From Planctomycetota bacterium (lineage in GTDB: Bacteria > Planctomycetota > UBA1135 > GCA-002686595): 64,000 nt of DNA. Below are positions 56,297 to 64,000 of the stretch, in pieces. Within the stretch, counting starts at the first letter, position 1; every line of letters starts with the position of its first letter. Where the stretch lies: the NCBI GenBank assembly GCA_009691855.1, contig SIAI01000017.1:1-64000 (forward strand), read 5' to 3'. A program made the position numbers and the translations under genes. The notes under the pieces are model-generated. The model ran no database searches. It was not told where the DNA came from and saw only the letters and a program-made list of their open reading frames with translations.

Positions 56297-57154
56297 ATGC
56301 CGAGCCTCTTCGCCGCCTGCTGCCTCGCGCTCGCTCCGCTCCTGTTGCCGCAAGAGCCGCCCGTGCAGGGCGTGGGCAGCGCGGAGGCGCGCGCCCTGTG
56401 GCAGCGCGTGTGCGGCGCCTCCGGCAACGCCGCGCGCGAGCCGATCCGCGCCTTCCAGCTGCGCGCCGAGGTGCTCACACGCTCGGGCGTGGGCAGCAAC
56501 GAGGGCACGATCGACTATGCGTACATGGAGCCCGACTGCATCCGCTTCGTGCTGCCGAACAAGAAGGAGACGGGGCGCTTCGGGCCGGCGCCGGAGCAGT
56601 ACTGGCTGAAGGACGGCAAGGAGGTCGTGGCGCTGGCCGGACGCGAGTACAAGGAAGACCGGCGCGCGGTGGACGACATGCTCTCGCTGGCGCGTAACTA
56701 CGTGGCGCTCTCCAATCCGGTGCGCCTGAACCTGGTGGCGCTCGAGCTCCCGCCCGCGCCGCCCGCCGACCTCGGACCCGAGCTCGCCAGGCTGTTCAAG
56801 AAGCTCACCTGGCTGGCGCTGGAGAGCCCCGACTTCGCGCTCGTGCGGCGCACGGACGCCGCCGCCAAGAGCGGCACGATCTATCGCGTCGAGCTGGGCC
56901 TGAACGAGAGCGCGCTGCCGTCGGTGGCCATCATCCGCGAGCGCGACAAGGGCGGCGCCGATCCGCTGCTGGTCGAGTTCTCGAAATACGAGGAGCACGA
57001 CAGCTTCAAGATCCCGCTCGTGCTCCTGGTGCGCGTCATCGAGCGCACGCAGCCTGCGCCGGTGTTCGCCAGCGCTCCGGCGCAGGAGGTCTACGTCAAG
57101 ACCGCCGCGCTGCGCCCGAAGCTGACGGTCGCGGATTTTCAGCCGAAGAAATAG
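56297..57154 (+). CDS. Secreted protein of unknown function
   Basis: This 285-residue protein has a short signal peptide (LFAACCLALAPLLLP). The mature part begins with a helix, then alternates beta strands (IDYAYMEPDCIRFVLPN, GTIYRVELGLNES), as in LolA/LppX-like lipid-carrier folds. That resemblance is only by pattern. A YKEDRRAVDDMLSLARNY stretch follows the first strands. It is not clearly linked to its neighbours miaA and the DUF1501 gene, which are on the other strand. Confidence 0.75.
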   Translation: MPSLFAACCLALAPLLLPQEPPVQGVGSAEARALWQRVCGASGNAAREPIRAFQLRAEVLTRSGVGSNEGTIDYAYMEPDCIRFVLPNKKETGRFGPAPEQYWLKDGKEVVALAGREYKEDRRAVDDMLSLARNYVALSNPVRLNLVALELPPAPPADLGPELARLFKKLTWLALESPDFALVRRTDAAAKSGTIYRVELGLNESALPSVAIIRERDKGGADPLLVEFSKYEEHDSFKIPLVLLVRVIERTQPAPVFASAPAQEVYVKTAALRPKLTVADFQPKK

Positions 57155-57190
57155 GCGCGCGCCTTGAGCCGTGGCGTTCGCGCGGCCCGG

Positions 57191-58654
57191 CTACAGCAGG
57201 ATTTCCTGCACCACCCGCGCCTCCTCCACGCCGGTGAGCTTCGCGTCGAGCCCGCGGAAGCGGTACGTGAAGCGCGCGTGGTCGATGCCCAAACAGGACA
57301 GGATCGTCGCGTGCAGGTCGCGCAGGTGCACGGGGTCGGCGGCGACGTTGTAGCAGAAGTCGTCGGTGGCCCCGTGCTCGATGCCGGCGCGCACGCCGCC
57401 GCCCGCCAGCCAGACCGTGAAGCAGCGACCGTGGTGGTCGCGGCCCGAGCTCGGATCGCCGAGCCCGCCCTGGCTGTACACCGTGCGCCCGAACTCGGTG
57501 GCGAAGACGACCAGCGTGTCGTCGAGCAGCCCGCGCTCGCGCAGGTCGCGTAGCACGGCCGCGGTCGGCTGGTCGACGTCGCGGCACTGATTGGGCAGCT
57601 GGCGCGTGAGCGCGATGTGCTGGTCCCAGCCGCGGTGGAAGAGCTGCACGAAGCGCACGCCGCGCTCGAGCAGGCGCCGCGCGAGCAGGCAGTTCGCCGC
57701 GTAGCTGCCGGGTTTTTGCACCTCGGGCCCGTAGCGCGCCAACGTCGCCGCGGACTCGGCGCTCGTGTCGGTGAGCTCCGGCACCGAGGTTTGCATGCGG
57801 AAGGCCATCTCGTAGGCCTGGATGCGCGCACGCGTCTCGGGATCGCCCGTGCGCGCGGCGGAGAGCTCGTTCAGCGACGCCAGGTCGTCGAGCAACGCGC
57901 GCCGCTCGCCGCGCTCGATGCCGGGCGGATCGGCGAGGTACGGCACGGGGTTGCTGCCGGGCCGCAGGGCCACGCCCTGGTGACTCGCGGGCAGGAAGCC
58001 GCTGCCCCACAGGCGCGAGAAGATCGGCTGCCCGGGATTCTTGCCCGAGCCCTGCGAGACGAGCACGAGGAAGGCGGGCAGGTCCTGGTTCTCGCTGCCC
58101 AGGCCGTAGCTCACCCACGAGCCCATGCTGGCGTAGCCGGGCAGCATGTTGCCCGTGTTCATGAAGGTGATCGCGGGATCGTGGTTGATGGCCTCGGTGT
58201 GCAGCGACTTGATCACGCACAGCTCGTCGGCGACGCCCTGCAGGTGCGGCAGGAGGTCGCTGATCCAGCGCCCGCTCTGGCCGCAGCGGCGCCCGCCCGC
58301 GATCGGTGGCACGACCAGGAACTGTGCCTGGCCTGAGGTCATGCCGGTCACGCGCTGCGTGCCCTTGACCGAGGCCGGGAGCTCCTGGCCGGCGAAGTCC
58401 GCCAGACGCTCCTTGTGGTCGAAGAGGTCGACGTGCGAGAGGCCGCCGGACTGGAACAGGCACAGCACGCGCTTTGCCTTCGGCGCGAAGTGCGGCAGGG
58501 CGCTCCGTCCGTCGGCGGCGGAGGCCGCCGACTGCGCGGAAGGCAGCGTCGATCCGAGCAGCGTCCCGAGCGCGATTCGTCCGAGCCCGAGCGTGCCGCG
58601 GCCGAGCAGGGCGCGCCGGGTGAGTTCCTGACGGTAGTCGTTGCCGGGGTCCAT
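57191..58654 (-). CDS. DUF1501 domain protein (alkaline phosphatase-superfamily, Planctomycete type)
   Basis: This 487-residue protein has a twin-arginine signal (TRRALLGRGTLGLGRIALG) and is probably exported folded. Core blocks include KRVLCLFQSGGLSHVDLFDH, HTEAINHDPAITFMNTG, LLARRLLERGVRFVQLFHRG and VVFATEFGRTVYSQGG, all typical of DUF1501 (sulfatase/phosphatase-like fold). It is always found with a DUF1549/DUF1553 cytochrome protein in Planctomycetota. Here that partner lies ten bases upstream on the same strand. The substrate is unknown, but sulfated or complex polysaccharides are often suggested. Confidence 0.92.
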   Translation of the reverse strand: MDPGNDYRQELTRRALLGRGTLGLGRIALGTLLGSTLPSAQSAASAADGRSALPHFAPKAKRVLCLFQSGGLSHVDLFDHKERLADFAGQELPASVKGTQRVTGMTSGQAQFLVVPPIAGGRRCGQSGRWISDLLPHLQGVADELCVIKSLHTEAINHDPAITFMNTGNMLPGYASMGSWVSYGLGSENQDLPAFLVLVSQGSGKNPGQPIFSRLWGSGFLPASHQGVALRPGSNPVPYLADPPGIERGERRALLDDLASLNELSAARTGDPETRARIQAYEMAFRMQTSVPELTDTSAESAATLARYGPEVQKPGSYAANCLLARRLLERGVRFVQLFHRGWDQHIALTRQLPNQCRDVDQPTAAVLRDLRERGLLDDTLVVFATEFGRTVYSQGGLGDPSSGRDHHGRCFTVWLAGGGVRAGIEHGATDDFCYNVAADPVHLRDLHATILSCLGIDHARFTYRFRGLDAKLTGVEEARVVQEILL

Positions 58655-58664
58655 CGCGCGTGCC

Positions 58665-61600
58665 TCAGTTGCGGGTGAGCGCCTCGCTCAGGTTCAGGAG
58701 CAGCGCCGCCACCTGCGACCAAGCGGCGTGCTCGACGACGGGCAGGCTCTCGTCGCGCGGCGACTCGCCGCTGGCGAGCACGCGTGCGGCCGCCTCGGGA
58801 GCGGCCGCGAAGTGCGCGCGCCCGCGCACCAGCGCGCGTTGCAGCAGCGCGGCCTCCGCCGGCGCGGGCGCGCGCGAGGTGACCTCCGTGAAGGCCCACG
58901 CAAGGCGCGTCGCGTCGCTGCCCGGGCGCTGCAGGATGCGCTCCGCGAAGGCGCGCGCAGCCTCGACGAACTGCACGTCGTTGAGCAGCACCAACGCCTG
59001 CAACGGCGTGTTCGTGCTGCCGCGCTCGAGCGTGCACACCTCGCGGTTGGGGGCGTCGAAGAGCGCCAGGTTCGGCGGCGGCAGGGTGCGCTTCCAGAAG
59101 GTGTACAGGCTGCGGCGGTAGAGCTTCTCGCCGTGGTCCTGGATGAAGCTCTGCGCCGTCGCCGGCGTGCTGCCGTAGTGACTGATCTCGCGCCACGGAT
59201 CGCCGGGCAGGTAGGGCAGCACGCTCGGGCCGCCGAGCTGCTCCACCAGGAGACCGCTGGTCTTCAGCGCCGCGTCGCGGATGAACTCCGCCGGCAGGCG
59301 GAAGCGCGGCCCGCGCGCGAGCAGGCGGTTGTCGGGATCGCGCGCCAGCGCCTCGGCCGTCGTCGCCGACGACTGGCGGTAGGTCTCGGACAGGAGCATC
59401 GTGCGCAGCAGCGCCCTCACGTCCCAGCCGCTGGCGACGAACTCGACCGCCAGCCAGTCGAGCAACTCGGGGTGCGACGGCCACTCGCCCTGCGTTCCGA
59501 AGTCGGCCAGCGTGGCCACCAGGCCGCGCCCGAAGAGCATCTGCCAGAAGCGATTCACGGCCACGCGCGCCGTGAGCGGATGCTCCGGCATCGTCACCCA
59601 CAGCGCGAGCCCGAGCCGGTCGGCCGGCGCGCCCGGCGGCGGCGGCGGGAGCAGCGCGGGCGTCGCGGGCGTCACCGCCTCGAGCGGATCGGCGTAGTTC
59701 CCGCGCCGCAGGATGCGCGTCTCGCGCGGCGTCGCCGCCGTGTCCATCACCATCACGGGGAAGGCGTCTGTGCGCGCCGCCAGGCGTTCGCGCGCGTTGG
59801 CGAGGTCGGTGCGCGTACGCTCGAAGACCGCCCCGTGGGCGCTGCAGTAGGCGGCGAGTGTCGCGCGCTGCGGTTCCGTGCGCGCGGCGGGCGCCGTCTG
59901 GAGCACGACGATCACGCTCGCGGGAAGGGTGCTGTCGTCGTCGTGCCCGCTCACGGCGAAGAACTCCATGCGCTTCGCCATGAGGTCCCCGCCGCGGCCG
60001 AAGTTGAGCTGCGCGGTCAGGTACGGAGCCGCAGCCACGGCGAGCGGCTCGTCGAAGCTGAGCGTGAGCTGCACCGGCCCTTCGTGCGTGAGTTCGGGGC
60101 TCCAGCCTTCGCTGGCACTGGTGTTGAGCACGCCCTCGGGCCGCTGCTCTTCCTCCCAGCAGTTGGCTGTGACGCCGCCCGCTGCGAGGAGCCGATTCAG
60201 ATTCACCTGGTCGGACTGCACCGGGCTCGCGCTCAGCGAGAGGTTCGTCAGCACGAAGCTGTGCTTGTCAGCGCTCCCGCCCCCCCAGCCCCAGCCGGCC
60301 GCGGGAACTTCCGGCGCAGGGTGCATGACCACGCGCAAACCGCTGATGGGCACGTCCAGCGCGGGCAGCTCCATCGAAACGTCGAAGGCCGCCAGGCCCA
60401 GCGGGCGCTCGATCAAGGCGAAGCGTCCGTCCAGGATCGAGAATCCGTCGCCGGAGTTGGGCGTGCTGATCTTCAGCAGCTTCACCGGATGGAGGGCGAA
60501 GCCCTGGCCGCGCGCCGCCAGCGCCGCGCGCTGCTCGGCTTCCCACTCCGCGACGCGCTCGGGTGCCGGCGCGGCCAGCGTGGCCTCGAGCGCGGCGATG
60601 CGCGCGCGGAGTCCGTCCTCCTCGCCGGTGACGAGCACCGAGTGCGCCTCGAGCGTCGGAGCCGCGTCCACGCCGCCGTCGCCGCCGTGGGCCGCCTCGC
60701 TGAGCCCGTCGAAGTACGCGAACAGCGAGTAGTAGTCGCGCTGCGTGAGCGGATCGAACTTGTGGTCGTGGCACTGCGCGCAGCCGAGCGTGAGCCCGAG
60801 CACGCTCTCGCCGAAGGTCTTGACGCGGTCGGCGGCGTAGATGACCAGGTTCTCCTCGGCGATCGTACCGCCCTCGTGCGTGACCATCGCGTTGCGCTGG
60901 AAACCGGTGGCGATCTGCGTCTCCTCGCTGCGTTCCGGCAACAGGTCGCCCGCCAGCTGCTCGACCAAGAAGCGCTCGTAGGGTTTATTCGTGTTGAAGG
61001 CCTGGATCACGTAGTCGCGCCACAGCCACTGCTGGCGGCCACCGTCGATCGAGAAGCCGTTCGTGTCGGCGTAGCGCGCGGCGTCGAGCCACGGCAGGGC
61101 CATGCGCTCGCCGTAGTGCGGGCTGGCGAACAAGCGTTCGAGGCAGCGCTCGTAGGCGCGCGGATCGGGATCGGCGACGAAGCTCTCGAGCTCCGCGGCC
61201 GAGGGCGGCAGGCCCGTGAGGTCCAGCGTCACGCGCCGCAGCAGCGTGGCACGGTCGGCCGGCGGAGCCGGCTGCAGGTGCTCCTCGGCCAGGCGCGCGC
61301 GCACGAAGGCGTCGATCGGCTGCAGACCCGCCAGCGGCGGCGCCGGGCGCACGGGCGCGATGAAAGACCAGTGCTCGGCGTAGCCCGCGCCCTGCTCGAT
61401 CCACGCGCGCAGCTTGGCCTGCTGCGCCGCGCTCAGCGTGCGCTGCGCCTTGGGCGGCGGCATGCGCTCGTCGGGATCGGTCGCGGTGATCCTGCGCCAC
61501 AGCTCGCTCGCCTCGGGCTTCCCCGGCACGATCGCGATCACGCCCTCGCGCTCGGCGTAGGCCGACTCGGCGCGGTCGAGACGCAGGTCGGCCTTGCGCG

Positions 61601-61802
61601 TCTTGGGATCGAAGCCGTGGCAGGCGAAGCAGTTCGCCGCCAGGATCGGGCGCACGTCGCGGTTGTAGTCGAGCGGGCGCTCGTCACCGCCACCGGAAGC
61701 AGACGAGACGAGCAGGGCGAGCGCGAGCGGAGCGAGGACAGCGTGAGCTGGGTGCTCGCGAGGCTCGCTCGACTCTCTGCTGCGCGGCGCCGACGAACGC
61801 AC
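58665..61802 (-). CDS. Planctomycete cytochrome c, DUF1549 and DUF1553 domain protein
   Basis: This protein has about 1045 residues. An N-terminal hydrophobic segment (about 23-36) is followed by a heme-c motif CFACHG at 58-63 (PSCyt1 domain). DUF1549 (about 135-345) includes LPWLDAARYADTNGFSIDG and LGCAQCHDHKFDPLTQRDYY, which carries a second CxxCH. DUF1553 (about 700-950) includes HPLTARVAVNRFWQMLFG and SETYRQSS. This modular protein is a Planctomycetota hallmark of unknown function, probably extracytoplasmic. The GTG start at 61802 is the best in frame but gives an unusually long n-region, so the start is uncertain. Confidence 0.9.
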   Translation of the reverse strand: MRSSAPRSRESSEPREHPAHAVLAPLALALLVSSASGGGDERPLDYNRDVRPILAANCFACHGFDPKTRKADLRLDRAESAYAEREGVIAIVPGKPEASELWRRITATDPDERMPPPKAQRTLSAAQQAKLRAWIEQGAGYAEHWSFIAPVRPAPPLAGLQPIDAFVRARLAEEHLQPAPPADRATLLRRVTLDLTGLPPSAAELESFVADPDPRAYERCLERLFASPHYGERMALPWLDAARYADTNGFSIDGGRQQWLWRDYVIQAFNTNKPYERFLVEQLAGDLLPERSEETQIATGFQRNAMVTHEGGTIAEENLVIYAADRVKTFGESVLGLTLGCAQCHDHKFDPLTQRDYYSLFAYFDGLSEAAHGGDGGVDAAPTLEAHSVLVTGEEDGLRARIAALEATLAAPAPERVAEWEAEQRAALAARGQGFALHPVKLLKISTPNSGDGFSILDGRFALIERPLGLAAFDVSMELPALDVPISGLRVVMHPAPEVPAAGWGWGGGSADKHSFVLTNLSLSASPVQSDQVNLNRLLAAGGVTANCWEEEQRPEGVLNTSASEGWSPELTHEGPVQLTLSFDEPLAVAAAPYLTAQLNFGRGGDLMAKRMEFFAVSGHDDDSTLPASVIVVLQTAPAARTEPQRATLAAYCSAHGAVFERTRTDLANARERLAARTDAFPVMVMDTAATPRETRILRRGNYADPLEAVTPATPALLPPPPPGAPADRLGLALWVTMPEHPLTARVAVNRFWQMLFGRGLVATLADFGTQGEWPSHPELLDWLAVEFVASGWDVRALLRTMLLSETYRQSSATTAEALARDPDNRLLARGPRFRLPAEFIRDAALKTSGLLVEQLGGPSVLPYLPGDPWREISHYGSTPATAQSFIQDHGEKLYRRSLYTFWKRTLPPPNLALFDAPNREVCTLERGSTNTPLQALVLLNDVQFVEAARAFAERILQRPGSDATRLAWAFTEVTSRAPAPAEAALLQRALVRGRAHFAAAPEAAARVLASGESPRDESLPVVEHAAWSQVAALLLNLSEALTRN

Positions 61803-61810
61803 GGCGGTGC

Positions 61811-62710
61811 TCAGTGCGTCTGGGCGACGACCGCGCGCGCGGTGCGGTCGAAGAACTCGATGCACTTGGCCACGTTTTGCTCGAGCTCGGCACCGCTCCC
61901 GCTCTCGTACTCGACGGCGATCAGTCCGCGGAAGTGCTGACGCGCGAGCTCGGCCAGGATGCCCGCCGCGTCGCTCTTGCCCGTGCCCCAGGGGACGTCG
62001 AGCGCCTCGGGCTTGCCGAAGGCGTCCAGATCCTTGAAGTGCAGCTCGAGCACGCGGCCCTCGAGCTTCTTCAAACACTCGACCGGCGCGCGACCCGAGC
62101 GCGTCCAGTGCCCCGTGTCCGCGCACGAACCCAGGCGCTTCGTGCGCCCCTTCGTCGCCTCCAGCACGACGTCCGGACTCCAGTAGCGTGAGGGTTGCGG
62201 GTGGTTGTGGAAGGCAACGTTGAGCGCGAACTCGTCGGCCAGTCGCGCCACGAGGTCGAGCGCGTCGGGCTCGGGCTCGGCCGAGAGGTTCTCTAGCCCC
62301 AGTTCCTTGGCGAAGGCGAACACTTTGCGCGCCTTGGCCTCGTCCTTGTCCAGGCCGACCACCCCGAAGCTCAGCGCCTTCACGCCGCTGTCGTGCAGCT
62401 TCTGCTTCAGCGCGGCGAGGTTGTCGGCGCCCATGTCGGGCCCCACCTGGAGCGTGGGCGCGGCGGGCGACAACGCCTGGCCGGGATAGAGCTCGATGTA
62501 CTTCAGCCCGAGCTTCGCCGCGCTGTCGATGGCCTCGAAGCACGTGCGCTCGCGGAAGGTCCAGGCCTGCACGCCGAGCCTCCAGCCCAGCTGCTCGGCT
62601 GCCGCGTCGTCGCGAGCGCTGGGTGCGTGCGCCTTCTCTTGCGTGAAGGACGCGAGGGCGAGAACGGTGGCCACGCCGCAGGCGCTGGCCCAGGGAGAGA
62701 TCGTCGTCAT
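61811..62710 (-). CDS. Secreted sugar phosphate isomerase/epimerase-like TIM-barrel protein
   Basis: This 299-residue protein of the AP-endonuclease/xylose-isomerase-like barrel family has a signal-like hydrophobic N-terminus (WASACGVATVLALASF). It then has TFRERTCFEAIDSAAKLGLK, YIELYPGQ, NVAFHNHPQPSRYW with a metal-type His pair, GSCADTGHWTRSG and LIAVEYESGSGAE. Such proteins isomerise or epimerise keto-sugars, and many Planctomycetota have exported versions. It lies eight bases before the cytochrome/DUF1549 gene, so they may be co-transcribed in polysaccharide breakdown (inference). Confidence 0.88.
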   Translation of the reverse strand: MTTISPWASACGVATVLALASFTQEKAHAPSARDDAAAEQLGWRLGVQAWTFRERTCFEAIDSAAKLGLKYIELYPGQALSPAAPTLQVGPDMGADNLAALKQKLHDSGVKALSFGVVGLDKDEAKARKVFAFAKELGLENLSAEPEPDALDLVARLADEFALNVAFHNHPQPSRYWSPDVVLEATKGRTKRLGSCADTGHWTRSGRAPVECLKKLEGRVLELHFKDLDAFGKPEALDVPWGTGKSDAAGILAELARQHFRGLIAVEYESGSGAELEQNVAKCIEFFDRTARAVVAQTH

Positions 62711-62806
62711 GGGAGTCTTGCCTCTTCGGGGCGAAGTCTAAGCGTTCGGCCACGCGCCGCGAGCGGAAGTCCGCGCTTCTCCCGCGCGCCAGGGTGGTCG
62801 ACTCGC

Positions 62807-64000
62807 TCAGCGGCGGTGGAAGGCGCGCTCGAGGTCGGCCAGCGAGAGGCGCACGCGCGTCGGGCGGCCGTGCGGGCAGGTCTGGTCGTGCGGCAGGCGC
62901 GCGGCGGCCTCCAGCAGGGACTCGATCTCCTCCGGCGCGAGTTCGTCCCCGGCCATGACCGAGCGCCGGCAGGCCATGGAGTGCACCACGTGATCGAGCA
63001 GCTGTTCGGGGCCGGGCAGCTTCTCGCCGTCGCTGAGCGCCGCCACCAGCTCGCGCACCAGGCGCGGGCCGGCGCGACGCTTGAGCAGGCTCGGCAGGCC
63101 GTGCACGGCCACCGTGGTGGGCCCGAAGATGGCGAGGTCGATGCCCAGCCGTTCGAGCGTCGGCAGGTGTTCGGCCAGCACGTGCACCTCGCTGCGCGCG
63201 AGCTCGACCAGCTCGGGCACGAGCTCGCGCTGCACCTCGACCTTGCCCGCGGCGAGCTCGGCCTTGAGACGCTCGTAGGTCACGCGCTCGTGCAGCGCGT
63301 GCTGATCGACGATCTCCAGACCGTCGGCGAGCTCGCGCACGAGGTAGGTCGCCGCCACCTGCAGCACGCGTCCGGCCGGACGACGCTCGGGCGCGACGCG
63401 CGCTTCGGCCGCGAACAAGGGCGTCGCCGACGGCCCCTCTCGGACCTCCAGCTCCGCCACCCGCGGTCGGCCCTCGCCGGCGGAAGGCGCGCGCCCGGCG
63501 CCCGCCCAGGTGCCCGGCAGGACGCGCGGGAACGGCACCAGCAGCTTCCCGCCCGGCGTGGCCATGTCCGTGCGCGCGACGGCCGCGCGCAGCGCGCCCA
63601 AGAGGAACGGGAACAGACGCCGCTCCTCGCGGAAGCGCACCTCGGACTTGGTCGGGTGCACGTTCACGTCGACCTCGGCCGGCGGCACGGAGAGCGACAG
63701 GAACGCCACCGGCTGGCGCTTCTCGTCGTTGAAGCCGCGGTAGGCCTCGAGCAGGCAGCGCGCCAGCACGCGGTCCTTCAAGGGGCGCCCGTTCAAGAAC
63801 CACAGCTGGCGCGTCGTGTCCCCGCGACTGAAGCGCGGTGGCGCGATGAGGCCCGCGAGCCGCACCGGCCCGCTCTCGGCCGCGACCGGCACGAGCGCGT
63901 CGGCCAGCTCGGCTCCGAACAAGCGGCGCACGCGCGCGGCGAGGTCCATCTCGCGCTCGACGTCGAACACTCGGCCTCTGTCATGGGTCACGATGAAGCC
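62807..64000 (-). CDS. mutL: DNA mismatch repair protein MutL (N-terminus beyond the window)
   Basis: This is the C-terminal 398 or so residues of MutL. The gene runs off the right edge, so the GHKL ATPase motifs are missing from view. Visible are RQLWFLNGRPLKDRVLARCL and VDVNVHPTKSEVRFREERR of the transducer domain. The endonuclease motif DQHALHERVTYE (DQHAx2Ex4E), GDELAPEEIESLLEAA and the zinc-site CPHGRP follow. It is therefore an endonuclease-type MutL, as in bacteria without MutH. It ends 96 bases before the isomerase gene on the same strand. Confidence 0.95.
   Translation of the reverse strand, partial: GFIVTHDRGRVFDVEREMDLAARVRRLFGAELADALVPVAAESGPVRLAGLIAPPRFSRGDTTRQLWFLNGRPLKDRVLARCLLEAYRGFNDEKRQPVAFLSLSVPPAEVDVNVHPTKSEVRFREERRLFPFLLGALRAAVARTDMATPGGKLLVPFPRVLPGTWAGAGRAPSAGEGRPRVAELEVREGPSATPLFAAEARVAPERRPAGRVLQVAATYLVRELADGLEIVDQHALHERVTYERLKAELAAGKVEVQRELVPELVELARSEVHVLAEHLPTLERLGIDLAIFGPTTVAVHGLPSLLKRRAGPRLVRELVAALSDGEKLPGPEQLLDHVVHSMACRRSVMAGDELAPEEIESLLEAAARLPHDQTCPHGRPTRVRLSLADLERAFHRR

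Noticed and set aside
58641..61940. 1099-residue plus-strand frame opposite the DUF1549 gene
   Set aside because: Shadow frame. The minus-strand frame has heme motifs and recognised domains.
61803..63803. Upstream extension of the DUF1549/DUF1553 frame to 63803
   Set aside because: It would overlap the isomerase and mutL genes in another frame, and the extension is Arg/Ala-rich without domains.

Overview
This is a GC-rich, gene-dense 64 kb chromosomal stretch of about 46 protein genes. No rRNA, tRNA, CRISPR array, insertion sequence or prophage was seen. The organism is most likely a high-GC member of the Planctomycetota (inference). The best evidence is a DUF1501 protein paired with a cytochrome c/DUF1549/DUF1553 protein at 57191-61802, a gene pair that is heavily amplified in that phylum, together with general housekeeping genes of a diderm bacterium. 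The exact lineage cannot be named from this window.

Layout. 1-461: non-coding, with two large inverted repeats. 462-6317: S9 peptidase, mnmG and a secreted HEAT/TPR protein. 6351-22316: a polysaccharide locus with a Wza-like exporter, a Wzz-like chain-length protein whose kinase domain has lost its motifs, four GT4 glycosyltransferases, an asparagine-synthase-type amidotransferase, a multi-membrane protein, two methyltransferases, a MurJ-family flippase and a TviC/TviB pair that would make UDP-N-acetylgalactosaminuronate. Many junctions overlap by one or four bases (TGATG, ATGA, GTGA), so translation is probably coupled. 22456-24700: HDAC-family deacetylase, radical SAM protein and DCC-family protein. 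24707-29304: a small lipoprotein and a compact aerobic benzoyl-CoA (box) cluster, with boxR divergent from boxC and boxB. 29333-32314: a methyltransferase, a GT2 glycosyltransferase and a beta-propeller lipoprotein. 32385-36999: the prkA-yeaH-spoVR stress module. 37316-40527: two tandem M14-like proteins that lack the usual zinc ligands. 41079-54630: a long same-strand housekeeping run, hisS-nadD-wecA-like-phosphoesterase-yidC-mnmE, then nrdR-(NrdD-like ATP-cone protein)-smc. 54762-57154: a lipoprotein, miaA and a secreted protein. 57191-64000: the DUF1501/DUF1549 pair, a TIM-barrel sugar-phosphate isomerase-like protein and mutL, which is cut by the window edge.

The observations most worth a second look are: the minimal box cluster with its palindromic divergent promoter; the NrdD-like protein without a visible glycyl-radical or zinc site, placed between nrdR and smc; the tandem M14 pseudo-peptidases; the BY-kinase domain with no Walker motifs; the combination of UDP-GalNAcA synthesis with an amidotransferase; and a repeated pattern of TAnnnT hexamers 6-10 bases before start codons that suggests leaderless transcription. 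Coordinates come from reading the sequence directly. Function calls rest on recognised motifs and family knowledge, not on database searches.
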